Origin: Anaerolineaceae bacterium
GTDB taxonomy: Bacteria > Chloroflexota > Anaerolineae > Aggregatilineales > Phototrophicaceae
Length of the DNA stretch: 64,000 bases
Direction: 5' to 3'
Assembly: GCA_016124855.1 (NCBI GenBank)
Contig: WGMX01000024.1
Coordinates: forward strand, 62,001-126,000
Shown here: positions 44,254 to 52,018 of the stretch, one piece after another
Position numbering within the stretch: position 1 is the stretch's first letter
How the letters are laid out: each line of letters begins with the position of its first letter
Position numbers and translations under genes: made by a program
The notes under the pieces: generated by a model
Seen by the model: the letters and a program-made list of their open reading frames with translations, nothing else
The model's database searches: none
What the model was told of the DNA's origin: nothing

Positions 44254-45420
44254 TTACGAAGCAGCCACTAATTTCAAGATGCTGCCGCCTTGATTGACAA
44301 CATAGAGTTCGCCGGACTCGTCTTCGCCAAACGAAGAGATGGCAAAGGCGGTATCCATAAATAGATTGGTTTGCCATATGCCGCTGGCATCCCTAAAGGT
44401 CGTCCAGATTTTCCCGCTGCAATAATCAGCGAAGAAATATACACCCTCTAAAGCTTTAAGAGTTTCTCCCCGATACACATAACCACCGGTTATCGAGCAG
44501 CCGCCTTCATTGTGTGAGTATTCCGCGATAGGCGCGGTTAATCCATCTTTTACGGGTTCCCCTGAATAACGGTGAGAGCCTTCCATGATGTTCCAACCGT
44601 AATTCTCGCCTCCAACCGCACCAGCCGCTTGAAAATCGATTTCTTCCCACTGATTTTGTCCCACATCGCCAATGTAAAGATCACCTGTCAAACGGTCGAA
44701 AGTGAAGCGCCACGGATTGCGCAATCCAATCGCCCAGACTTCCGGCGCAAAATTAGAACTGGCTGCGGCTGGATTATCTTTGGGCATGGCGTAGGGCTGT
44801 GCGCTGTCAACATCTAAGCGGAGAATTTTCCCGAGCAGGGCTTTTCCGTTTTGACCATTGCCATTCGGATCACCTTGAGAGCCGCCGTCACCCATACCAA
44901 TGTACAAATAGCCGTCGGGGCCAAATGCCAGATTGCCGCCGTTATGGTTTTGGAAGGGCTGCTTGATTTGGATGACATAGGAGGCGCTGTTGGGGTCACC
45001 TACATTGGGATCACTGGCAAGGACGGTGTAGCGGGCAACGACGGTATTCCCATTGACATCGGTGTAGTCAATGAAAAATTGGCCGTTGGTTTTGAATTGC
45101 GGATGGAAAGCTAACCCCAATAAACCACGCTCATTGCCATTGGTGCTAACCAGTCCTGAAACATCTAAAAAGGGCTGTTTTTGAATCGTCCCATCGACCA
45201 CGGTCATGGACCAAATCCGCCCGCTTTGTTCAACCACGAACATACGGTTCGTGCCATCGTTGGCGTTCGTCAGCAAAAGGGGGCGCTTTAGCCCATTGGT
45301 GATTTCCAGTAATTGATATTGTTTGGCATCCGGCACTTGTGGGATGGTCGCGTCTTGTGCTGCTGCGGTGCTAACGACCAACAAAAGTGCGGTAACGGTT
45401 AATAAAAGGATTTTTCGCAT
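44254..45420 (-). CDS. Secreted PQQ-dependent sugar dehydrogenase-like protein
   Basis: 388 residues. Signal peptide 1-21, then a single six-bladed propeller with the signatures E-R-G-L-L-G-L-A-F-H-P, H-N-G-G-N-L-A-F-G-P-D-G-Y-L-Y, G-D-G-G, L-R-N-P-W-R-F and G-E-N-Y-G-W-N. These are typical of the soluble aldose sugar dehydrogenase (YliI) branch, which oxidises aldoses with PQQ and Ca2+. PQQ synthesis genes are not in the window, so activity may need external PQQ. AGGAG six bases before the ATG. Confidence 0.87.
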   Translation of the reverse strand: MRKILLLTVTALLLVVSTAAAQDATIPQVPDAKQYQLLEITNGLKRPLLLTNANDGTNRMFVVEQSGRIWSMTVVDGTIQKQPFLDVSGLVSTNGNERGLLGLAFHPQFKTNGQFFIDYTDVNGNTVVARYTVLASDPNVGDPNSASYVIQIKQPFQNHNGGNLAFGPDGYLYIGMGDGGSQGDPNGNGQNGKALLGKILRLDVDSAQPYAMPKDNPAAASSNFAPEVWAIGLRNPWRFTFDRLTGDLYIGDVGQNQWEEIDFQAAGAVGGENYGWNIMEGSHRYSGEPVKDGLTAPIAEYSHNEGGCSITGGYVYRGETLKALEGVYFFADYCSGKIWTTFRDASGIWQTNLFMDTAFAISSFGEDESGELYVVNQGGSILKLVAAS

Positions 45421-45507
45421 TGCCTGCTCCTGTGCAAAGTTGCTTATCGCCCTGACTTTATCATAGTTTGGGCGAGGTTGACCTGAGCATTTGCGAAGTG
45501 TTTTATC

Positions 45508-46737
45508 TCATGGTGGTGATGCTTTAGTGGCGCTCGGCGGCCCGGCAGTTTGGGTCAAATAGACGGATAGCTCAGTCGCACGGACGCGTGTAGCTTCAAT
45601 ATTCGGCACATTGGTGGGAACATCGGTCACAAAGGAAGGTGGCGGCTGAGTGGCGGCTGGCATGATTGTGAACAGCGGCACGGGCAGAGGCAAATCCGTC
45701 CATGTGGCTGTAGGCGCGATGGGCGTATAGGTGGCTGTGGGTGTAAAAGTCAGCGAAGGCGCTGGTGTGAGCGTTTTAGTGGCTGTAGCAGGAATACGCG
45801 GTGTACGGCTGGGCGTAACCGTGAATGTGGGTGTATTGGTGAGCGTTGGTGAGCTTGTAACGGTTGCTGTTGAACTCGGAACAGCAGTGCGGGTGGGTGT
45901 CAACGTCGCGCTGGGTGTTGGTGAAGCGGCTGCCGTGTCACTGGCTGTGGCTGAAGGAATCAGCGTGGGCAGCGCTGTTAATTGAATAATGCTGGCGGGT
46001 AGTTCAGCGGGCGGCTGCTGGATGATGCCGGTTCGTACATTGTCTTGTGCTAATCGCAGTACTTCACCGTAGACGGTTTTTGCTTCTGGTGGTGGATTAA
46101 TTGCCAGTAAGGTGCTGGCTGTATTTTGCATCAACGTCATTATTTTGGGATCATTTTCGGCGCTGGAAAAACCGCTGAGATGATATAAAGCGCCGTAAAA
46201 GTCGACCAGCACTTTTTCATTGAGTTTGCCTTCAGCCGCCAGCCGCTCGACTTCATCCAACCGTGATTCGGCGATGTGCTGCCACAGCACGTCTTGAGGC
46301 CCTGTTAAGGGTGACAGCGCCAAGACAATCGCTTCCCAGAGGCGCTTAATGCTATACAGCGGATCACCGGGCAAACTGTTGGATGAGGCCGCGACTAACC
46401 CGGCTCCACTGCCAAAGGCTAACAGAAGCGCAATCACCAATACAGCGGCTAAACGGCTGAGGCCGTAGGATAGGCCGGTGCGACGCAGAGGCATTCGTCT
46501 TTGACGCTTCATTTGGGTACGCAGGCGTGCTTCAAGCGCATCAACGGACTGGGCAGACATCTGTGGTGCTTTTAAGCGGCTGGTCATCATGCTTGCCAAT
46601 AAGAGGGGTTTTAATCGGGCAGCATAATGCGGATAGGTTTTAAGACATTCATCCAATGTACGATGTTGACGCAATATATCTTCAGTACACTGCGCGAGGA
46701 CAGACTGGAAGTCGGGATCGTCGAAATATTGGTTCAT
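45508..46737 (-). CDS. DUF5667-type membrane protein, putative anti-sigma factor
   Basis: 409 residues. A cytoplasmic N-terminal region (1-90) with helices precedes one membrane segment (about 95-117), a DUF5667 domain (about 120-215; S-L-P-G-D-P-L-Y-S-I-K-R and helical repeats) and a long outer tail rich in Thr, Pro and Ser (about 245-370). It overlaps the ECF sigma gene by 4 bases (ATGA). In Chloroflexota and Actinobacteria this pairing is common, and the membrane protein is presumed to bind the sigma factor. The P/T tail could span the cell wall and sense it. Confidence 0.8.
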   Translation of the reverse strand: MNQYFDDPDFQSVLAQCTEDILRQHRTLDECLKTYPHYAARLKPLLLASMMTSRLKAPQMSAQSVDALEARLRTQMKRQRRMPLRRTGLSYGLSRLAAVLVIALLLAFGSGAGLVAASSNSLPGDPLYSIKRLWEAIVLALSPLTGPQDVLWQHIAESRLDEVERLAAEGKLNEKVLVDFYGALYHLSGFSSAENDPKIMTLMQNTASTLLAINPPPEAKTVYGEVLRLAQDNVRTGIIQQPPAELPASIIQLTALPTLIPSATASDTAAASPTPSATLTPTRTAVPSSTATVTSSPTLTNTPTFTVTPSRTPRIPATATKTLTPAPSLTFTPTATYTPIAPTATWTDLPLPVPLFTIMPAATQPPPSFVTDVPTNVPNIEATRVRATELSVYLTQTAGPPSATKASPP

Positions 46738-47312
46738 GACATGCCCGCCAGTACGGTCTCAATATCGAAACCAGCGCGTTCCAGCCGGGTCGCCAGTGCG
46801 TGCAGCGCCCGGTGCTGAAGTTGTTTGATGGCGTTAGCTTGTTTACCCATCTGTTCTGCCACAGTTTCGATTCGCTGTCCTTCAATAAAACGTAAGATGA
46901 TGACCTGCTGCTGGTCTTCGGTTAAATCAGTAATGGCTTCGCGCAGCACTTTGGCAGCATGTCTGCGTAAAAGGGTCGCATCCATGTCTCCGGGTGCTTC
47001 AATCGGCTGTTCTTCCAGCGCGGTTGATTGTGGGCGGCGAACGGTCTGGCGGTAATAGTCAACCACACGGGCATGGGCGATGCGGTAGAGCCACGCGAGA
47101 AATGGTTTGCCTTGATCTTCATAGGTATTGATGCTTTTGAGCGCCCGAACAAAAACATCGCCTGTCAAATCTTCGGCTAGATGTGTGTCGTTCACGCGGT
47201 AGGCAATATAACGAAATACCGCCTGTACATTATCTTTGTACAGACTGGCAAAGGCATCCGCGTCCCCGCGCAGCACCTGTTGGAGTAATCGACGTTCTCT
47301 AGCCAACTCCAC
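46734..47312 (-). CDS. ECF-type RNA polymerase sigma factor
   Basis: 192 residues. Region 2 includes V-F-R-Y-I-A-Y-R-V-N-D-x-x-L-A-E-D-L-T-G-D-V-F and F-L-A-W-L-Y-R-I-A-H; region 4 includes L-T-E-D-Q-Q-Q-V-I-I-L-R-F and a helix-turn-helix M-G-K-Q-A-N-A-I-K-Q-L-Q-H-R-A. It lacks regions 1 and 3, as ECF factors do. Its start is GTG with GGAG eight bases upstream. It is co-transcribed with the DUF5667 gene. An ECF-like promoter upstream points to autoregulation. Confidence 0.9.
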   Translation of the reverse strand: MELARERRLLQQVLRGDADAFASLYKDNVQAVFRYIAYRVNDTHLAEDLTGDVFVRALKSINTYEDQGKPFLAWLYRIAHARVVDYYRQTVRRPQSTALEEQPIEAPGDMDATLLRRHAAKVLREAITDLTEDQQQVIILRFIEGQRIETVAEQMGKQANAIKQLQHRALHALATRLERAGFDIETVLAGMS

Positions 47313-47357
47313 AGTTTATACTCCGGTGGAGGAATGAGTCGTCTACTCCTGATGACT

Positions 47358-47384
47358 CTACCGCTTTCATGTTCAAAAGGTTAC
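47358..47384 (-). promoter_or_regulatory. Candidate ECF promoter of the sigma operon
   Basis: On the minus strand GTAACC (47384-47379), 15 bases, CGGTAG (47363-47358). Read as AAC-N16-CGG it is close to the AAC-N16/17-CGT pattern of ECF promoters. It lies 46 bases before the GTG. Confidence 0.4.
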
Positions 47385-47490
47385 GCTTTCCTAGCTGTGA
47401 TCTTTAGTCCTATCATACCGCGAAGGCTTCGGACGTACCGTATAATGTCTGTAAAATTCATCCAAAGCGCCCGATTTTGAGAAAGACCTG

Positions 47491-47518
47491 TTGAAACCCC
47501 TATCACCTTCTGTATAAT
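47491..47518 (+). promoter_or_regulatory. Sigma-70-type promoter of the methyltransferase gene
   Basis: TTGAAA (47491-47496), 16 bases, TATAAT (47513-47518); the start of transcription would be about 33 bases before the GTG codon. Confidence 0.65.
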
Positions 47519-47557
47519 CCCCACACAAATGATGTAAAAAAATCCATTAAGCAGGCA

Positions 47558-48373
47558 GTGATATTGAAACCGGAACAGGAAAAACAACCCCTTCCCTCCA
47601 CGCTGTATACAGAAGAATACTTTCTGACGGCTTGTGAGGGGTATGATGAATTTACCACAACTGAAGGCGAACAGCTTTCGCGGCGGTTGAGCGCGGCTTT
47701 CAAGCTGGCTGAAATCACCCCCGGTATGACCATTTTGGACGTGGGCTGTGGGCGTGGTGAAATCTTGCGGCACTGTGCCAAACTCGGTGCGGATTCGATT
47801 GGCATCGATTACGCAGCCGTAGCGGTCAAGATGTCGCAGAATGTGATACAAGGTGTGAACGGTATCGCACCGGGGAAAACGGCTGTGATGCAAGCTGACG
47901 CTAAAAAGCTGCCTTTTCCTGATGGTTGCTTTGACCGTGTGTTGATGTTTGATGTGGTTGAGCATCTGCATCCGTGGGAACTGCACACGGCGATGTTGGA
48001 AGTCCACCGCGTATTGAAGCCTGATGGACGGTTTATTATCCATACCGCGCCGAATGTGTGGTACGACAAATATGCTTACCCGATGGTGCGAGCTTTCCGA
48101 ACATTGATGGGCGACGGGGATAAATATCCCAAAGACCCACGCCAATTTGGTGTGGCGGTCAACCAGCATGTTCATGTGAACGAGCAGTCGATGGTGAGTA
48201 TGGGGCAGGCGCTGCGGGCGGCAGGATTTAACGGTAAGGTGTGGTTAGACAGCCCGCCACAAGACCGTGCTGAAAATCTTTTTATGGCTGCGCTGCGGGT
48301 TTTGGCCTTTGATGTACCACCCTTCCGCTGGTTTTTTGAGCGTGAAGTCTTTGCAGTAGCGGCGAAAGCGTAA
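47558..48373 (+). CDS. Class I SAM-dependent methyltransferase
   Basis: 271 residues. Motif I is I-L-D-V-G-C-G-R-G-E, followed by I-G-I-D-Y-A, A-D-A-K-K-L-P-F-P-D and V-L-M-F-D-V-V-E-H-L, the pattern of the methyltransferase-11/UbiE-like group. The substrate is unknown. It starts with GTG and is followed four bases later by a GNAT gene, so the two form a unit. It is divergent from the sigma operon. Confidence 0.83.
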   Translation: MILKPEQEKQPLPSTLYTEEYFLTACEGYDEFTTTEGEQLSRRLSAAFKLAEITPGMTILDVGCGRGEILRHCAKLGADSIGIDYAAVAVKMSQNVIQGVNGIAPGKTAVMQADAKKLPFPDGCFDRVLMFDVVEHLHPWELHTAMLEVHRVLKPDGRFIIHTAPNVWYDKYAYPMVRAFRTLMGDGDKYPKDPRQFGVAVNQHVHVNEQSMVSMGQALRAAGFNGKVWLDSPPQDRAENLFMAALRVLAFDVPPFRWFFEREVFAVAAKA

Positions 48374-48377
48374 GCTT

Positions 48378-48923
48378 ATGTTATATGGTCAACGTGTCAC
48401 TTTACGCGGGATTACCCGTGAAGATCTAGAACTTTTATGGCGCTTCAACAATGATGTCGAGGTTGAACTGGCTGGAGGTGGCGATCCACCTTATCCCCAA
48501 TCTTTACAGCGGTTACAGGCAGAATTTGACCAAGATAATGCACGGGGCGGGCGAGACAGCACCACATTCGCCATAGAGGTAGACGGGAAGTTCATCGGGC
48601 AGTGTGCGCTGTTTCGCTACGATACAGTTGCCAGCACCTGCGAGTTGGGCATCACGATTGGCGATAAGGACTATTGGGCGAAGGGTTACGGGCGTGAGGC
48701 GATTACCTTGCTGCTCGATTACGCTTTCCGGCTGAGAAATATCCGCAAGGTCTGGCTGCAGGTACACGGACATAACCCGCGAGCGATTAGTGCCTATAAA
48801 GCCTGCGGGTTCATTGAAGAAGGCCGTCTACGCGCCCATGTGTGGAGCAACGGTCAGTATGTCGATCTGCTGCAAATGGGTGTGCTGCGCGACGAGTGGT
48901 TGACGACGCAAACCGATCTTTAA
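48378..48923 (+). CDS. GNAT N-acetyltransferase (RimJ/RimL type)
   Basis: 181 residues. Start V-T-L-R-G-I-T-R-E-D-L-E-L-L-W, acetyl-CoA loop in Y-W-A-K-G-Y-G-R-E-A-I, and V-H-G-H-N-P-R-A-I-S-A-Y-K-A-C-G-F near the end, the RimJ/RimL/Acetyltransf_3 pattern. It may acetylate a protein N-terminus or a small amine. It follows the methyltransferase stop by four bases, so translation is probably coupled. No SD beyond AAG is visible. Confidence 0.85.
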   Translation: MLYGQRVTLRGITREDLELLWRFNNDVEVELAGGGDPPYPQSLQRLQAEFDQDNARGGRDSTTFAIEVDGKFIGQCALFRYDTVASTCELGITIGDKDYWAKGYGREAITLLLDYAFRLRNIRKVWLQVHGHNPRAISAYKACGFIEEGRLRAHVWSNGQYVDLLQMGVLRDEWLTTQTDL

Positions 48924-48924
48924 T

Positions 48925-48952
48925 TTGCAATCCTTTAGTTCCAGCTATAATG
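48925..48952 (+). promoter_or_regulatory. Promoter of the sortase gene
   Basis: TTTGCA (48925-48930), 16 bases, TATAAT (48947-48952), about 30 bases before the sortase ATG. The first hexamer begins two bases after the GNAT stop. Confidence 0.55.
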
Positions 48953-48987
48953 GGTGTATGTAGCAATTCGGCAAATACACGGTAACA

Positions 48988-50061
48988 ATGCGCGATAAAC
49001 GACCTGTTGACGAACTTTCAATCGAAGAACTTGAGAAAGTTCTCGCTATCCGTAAGCGAGAAGAACGCGAGAAACGTCTTGACCGGATGAAACGCGCCGG
49101 ACGAGTGGTCGGGCCAGAAGTCGCTGCGGCTTCAAGTGCGCCGATTCCACAAATCCCCGGCGTGACCGTTCCGGCTGTGCCTGATTCAGTTGTTCCAGCG
49201 CCAGTGACGCAGTTGATAACGGAGCCGATGAGCGCACGGGTGGGCTATTCGACCACAACGCCTCAATTTGAAGATGATCACCGCACTTCCGCGCGAACGG
49301 AAGAAAAGTCGCGCTTTTGGAAGAACTTCGTCAACCAGTCGATGTTTCTGGTAGAGGCGGCTGCTGTAGCCGGACTGCTGTTCCTCGGCTACCAGATGAT
49401 TAATGCCCAGAGTAAACTGCAACAAGAAACGGCTTCGGCACAGGCTTTAGCTGAGCAGCAGATGAAGGCTGGCTTACCCACGCTTGTACCGACACCGCAA
49501 ATTCAATTGAGCGCGGTGGTGCTGCCCGGTGGGCATATTTTAAATGCCAACGGGAGTTCGCAATTCAATCTGGATGAAATTCCAGCCTCCTTACGCGGAT
49601 TGGTGGCTGACCAGATTTATGTGCCGATCAGCGCCCGACCGCAAGCGACCAGCGAAACGGCTGTCCAGATCAATATTCCGCAGATTAATGTTAACCATCA
49701 AATTGTCGCCGGTGTGGATTGGGAGGCGTTGAAGTTGGGCGTGGGAATGGTGCTGAACGGTGTCAACCCCGGTAATAAACAAGGCAACCTCGTGCTTTCC
49801 GGTCATAACGATATTTATGGTGAAGTGTTCCGCGATCTTGATAAACTCAAAGTGGGCGACCAATTCACAGTTCGGACGCAGACTCAAGAATTTGTTTACT
49901 CGGTGACGAGTTTTAAGATTGTTGAGCCAACTGATGTTTCGGTAATGAATGATCGCAGCGGTGCGACGGTGACACTGATTTCCTGCTATCCGTATAAGGT
50001 GGACAACAAGCGCTACGTGGTGTTTGCTCAACGAGTCGGGCCAACAGGTGGTGCAGCGTAA
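48988..50061 (+). CDS. Membrane-anchored sortase (class D/E-like)
   Basis: 357 residues. A charged cytoplasmic part (1-115) contains a Lys/Arg/Glu-rich helix, then one membrane segment (about 118-137), then an outer sortase domain with the catalytic set His273 (L-S-G-H-N-D), Cys333 (T-L-I-S-C-Y-P-Y) and Arg342 (N-K-R-Y-V-V-F). Sortases cut a sorting signal and attach surface proteins. No LPxTG-like substrate or pilin gene is adjacent, and substrate genes were not seen in the window. The long cytoplasmic part is unusual for a sortase. Confidence 0.87.
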   Translation: MRDKRPVDELSIEELEKVLAIRKREEREKRLDRMKRAGRVVGPEVAAASSAPIPQIPGVTVPAVPDSVVPAPVTQLITEPMSARVGYSTTTPQFEDDHRTSARTEEKSRFWKNFVNQSMFLVEAAAVAGLLFLGYQMINAQSKLQQETASAQALAEQQMKAGLPTLVPTPQIQLSAVVLPGGHILNANGSSQFNLDEIPASLRGLVADQIYVPISARPQATSETAVQINIPQINVNHQIVAGVDWEALKLGVGMVLNGVNPGNKQGNLVLSGHNDIYGEVFRDLDKLKVGDQFTVRTQTQEFVYSVTSFKIVEPTDVSVMNDRSGATVTLISCYPYKVDNKRYVVFAQRVGPTGGAA

Positions 50062-50095
50062 GCGGTTGCAAGTTACAAGCTAGAAGTTTCAAGAA

Positions 50096-50122
50096 GGGGT
50101 GCGTGAGCGCTCCTTTTTGTTT
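50096..50122 (+). terminator. Terminator of the sortase gene
   Basis: GGGGTGCG / CGCTCCTT forms an imperfect stem around TGAG and is followed by TTTTGTTTT, 35 bases after the stop. Confidence 0.45.
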
Positions 50123-50183
50123 TAATTGACACAGTTCACAGATTAATCATTCAAAAACTTCAGAAACTGCAAAAACCGCAGTT

Positions 50184-50228
50184 GCAAATGGTGGTTTTGA
50201 TAGCGGATTTGAGGGAGCGATATGCTGA
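50184..50228 (+). repeat. Diverged 45-base unit, copy 1
   Basis: Begins GCAAATGGTGGTTTT and continues TAGCGGATTTG...GCTGA. It aligns with the unit at 50497-50539 (GCAAAGGTGGTTTTT, GCTGGATTTG, GTTAA). Confidence 0.4.
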
Positions 50229-50496
50229 AACTGCGGAAAATTCGTCAGATTCTTCAATTTCGCAGTGCATTTTTGTCCGAAATGTCGTCCCACGGGAGGC
50301 TTCGCACTCGGATGCTCAAGCATCCGCCTGAGTAAAAAAGGGCGCTGAAGCGCACGGGTAAGTCTATAGTCATTAGTTTCTAGTCGTTAGTCGAATACCG
50401 TTGGTGCGGTGGTGGCGATGAAAAAAAGGCGGCGGCGGCAATAAAGGTTTCCTGTTTAAAGCGAAACATGCGGCGAAAGCAGCAAAGGCGGCAATG

Positions 50497-50539
50497 GCAA
50501 AGGTGGTTTTTGTGCTGGATTTGCCAGCGGAATGTTAAG
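50497..50539 (+). repeat. Diverged 45-base unit, copy 2
   Basis: Partner of the unit at 50184-50228, in direct orientation about 310 bases away, with most of GCAAANGGTGGTTTT and GGATTTG kept. Confidence 0.4.
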
Positions 50540-50553
50540 ATGCGCGGAGGTGA

Positions 50554-50580
50554 GGGCTTGCCAGCGGCAAGCCCCTACAA
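50554..50580. repeat. REP-like hairpin, GCCC-CTACA type (copy 2)
   Basis: Perfect 9-bp stem GGGCTTGCC / GGCAAGCCC with loop AGC, followed by CTACAA. Confidence 0.65.
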
Positions 50581-50785
50581 CCCATAAAAATCATAACCGA
50601 TTTGCAGGTGAAATGGGTTACATTTTGGAAGAACATTTTGTAACTCTTTCGGGAGGTTGGCACTAACGGTTTTGAGGGAGCGCGTTGGCATAAAGGGTTG
50701 GTAGGTCGTTAGGGAAGTGTTTGCGATGGTTTGTGTGTTTAAACCTAATTTATAATATTTGCATTGAAATATTTATCTTTGGGGC

Positions 50786-51265
50786 GTGGTTGTGGATCAA
50801 AACGAAGTACGCGAAGCCATTTGCAAGAAAATCGAGGAAGCCTTTATAGACGCGCCGTATCCGGGCGATGATAGGATTGTAGACCCAATCAATAATTATG
50901 GTGAAGGTTTCATAACAGCCCTCAAACTAAAGGGTAAGACTTGGAAGGAACTTTGGCCTATCTCTATTTATGATGGGCGGTTTAATTTATTTCGTCTAGG
51001 ACCTGAAGGATTTCAGTATTATTTGCCGGCCTATATCATCGCCTCATTGAGAGGTGAGGATAGAGGAGAAATTATAGAGTTTGTGATAGGCAATCTTACA
51101 CCGCATGAAAACGAAGCGGATAATGCAGAATTCATGGAAAGAATGAGACTTTTTAGCTCTGAACAAAAGGCTGTGATTAAAGTGTTTGTAAATTACTATT
51201 ATGAAATGGAAAGCTATAAGCAACCTCACGAGGAACAAGCGAAAAAATTCTGGGATGAATATTGA
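50786..51265 (+). CDS. Small acidic protein, DUF6714-like
   Basis: 159 residues, soluble, rich in Glu and aromatic residues. The run G-P-E-G-F-Q-Y-Y-L-P-A-Y-I-I-A-S-L and the later F-S-S-E-Q-K-A-V-I-K-V-F recall the DUF6714-type pattern; that link is from memory and moderate. No known function. Start GTG 50786 or GTG 50792. It has lower GC than the core genes and opens an accessory stretch of three short genes. An immunity-protein role is conceivable but no toxin is adjacent. Confidence 0.65.
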   Translation: MVVDQNEVREAICKKIEEAFIDAPYPGDDRIVDPINNYGEGFITALKLKGKTWKELWPISIYDGRFNLFRLGPEGFQYYLPAYIIASLRGEDRGEIIEFVIGNLTPHENEADNAEFMERMRLFSSEQKAVIKVFVNYYYEMESYKQPHEEQAKKFWDEY

Positions 51266-51292
51266 TGGTTATTAAGAATAGAATCGCAAAAT

Positions 51293-51907
51293 ATGAGTAA
51301 TTTTCTATCAAATACCAAGCGGACATGGGATGTGCTGCTGATTGGCGGTGCGTCGGGAGCGGGCAAGACGAGCATCAGTTATCGGATTGCTCAATATTTT
51401 GGTGTGGGCATCACCGAAGTCGATGATTTTCAAGAAATGCTGTTACGGATGACGACACCGGAACAGCAGCCTGCACTTCATTATTGGGATACACATCCAG
51501 AGGCAGCTAATCTGCCTGCTGAGAAAATTTTGGAACAGGGATTTGAGCTTCGCGCGGTGTTGAATGAGGGATTAATAGCGGTGATCGCTAATCATTTGGA
51601 GTCCCGTACGCCGATTGTGTTAGAAGGAGATTTTATCCTGCCGATGCTGGCTACACGAGAAGCTTATGGTGATGAGCCGAACAATGGGCGGGTGAAGGCC
51701 ATCTTTTTGATGGAACCGGATGTGATACAACTCCAGCGGAATTTTCTACAACGTGAACCGGCGGAAGGCGAACAAGTGAAGCGGGCGGAGGTCAGTTGGT
51801 TATATGACCGGTGGTTGATGCAAGAGACAACTCGATTAGGTGTACCGACGGTGTTGGCGCGTCCGTGGGAGGATGTGTTTGAGCGGGCGCTGGCGGCAAT
51901 TGGGTGA
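51293..51907 (+). CDS. P-loop kinase-like protein (2-phosphoglycerate kinase type)
   Basis: 204 residues. Walker A is G-G-A-S-G-A-G-K-T-S (about 18-27), followed by E-V-D-D-F-Q-E-M and I-V-L-E-G-D-F-I, with Arg residues in the lid (Q-R-N-F-L-Q-R-E). This is the layout of small-molecule kinases related to 2-phosphoglycerate kinase. The substrate is unknown. It starts 27 bases after the preceding gene, so they may share a transcript. Confidence 0.75.
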   Translation: MSNFLSNTKRTWDVLLIGGASGAGKTSISYRIAQYFGVGITEVDDFQEMLLRMTTPEQQPALHYWDTHPEAANLPAEKILEQGFELRAVLNEGLIAVIANHLESRTPIVLEGDFILPMLATREAYGDEPNNGRVKAIFLMEPDVIQLQRNFLQREPAEGEQVKRAEVSWLYDRWLMQETTRLGVPTVLARPWEDVFERALAAIG

Positions 51908-51915
51908 TACATTCA

Positions 51916-51956
51916 GAACCCCCACCCCAACCCTCCCCCGCAAGCGATGGAGGGAG
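51916..51956. repeat. C-rich hairpin repeat, second element
   Basis: CCCCCACCCCAACCCTCCCCC followed, after GCAAGCGAT, by GGAGGGAG; the CCCTCC / GGAGGG arms pair. It resembles the element at 23569-23606 in its C-rich lead and matching G-rich arm. Confidence 0.45.
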
Positions 51957-52018
51957 CAATACGGGTATGTGGCAGTCTTAGTTCAGTGCAGTCGCCAAGT
52001 TAATGCGGGAAGGTTTTG

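Larger units (their letters stand above)
50062..50785. other. Repeat-rich non-coding region
   Basis: 724 bases. It contains the sortase terminator, CAAGTT-type and TAGTC-type short repeats (near 50066-50095 and 50364-50395), hairpins such as GGATGC / GCATCC near 50310, two diverged copies of a 45-base unit (50184-50228 and 50497-50539) and a REP-like hairpin (50554-50580). Open frames are short and broken. It looks like decayed or repeat-expanded DNA. Confidence 0.55.

Noticed and set aside
45731..45985. Val/Gly-rich plus-strand open frame
   Set aside because: It is the complement of the Thr/Pro low-complexity tail of the DUF5667-type protein.
50415..50542. Gly/Lys/Ala-rich open stretch in the repeat region
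   Set aside because: About 38 codons without a start codon or SD, overlapping the diverged 45-base unit; more likely repeat sequence.
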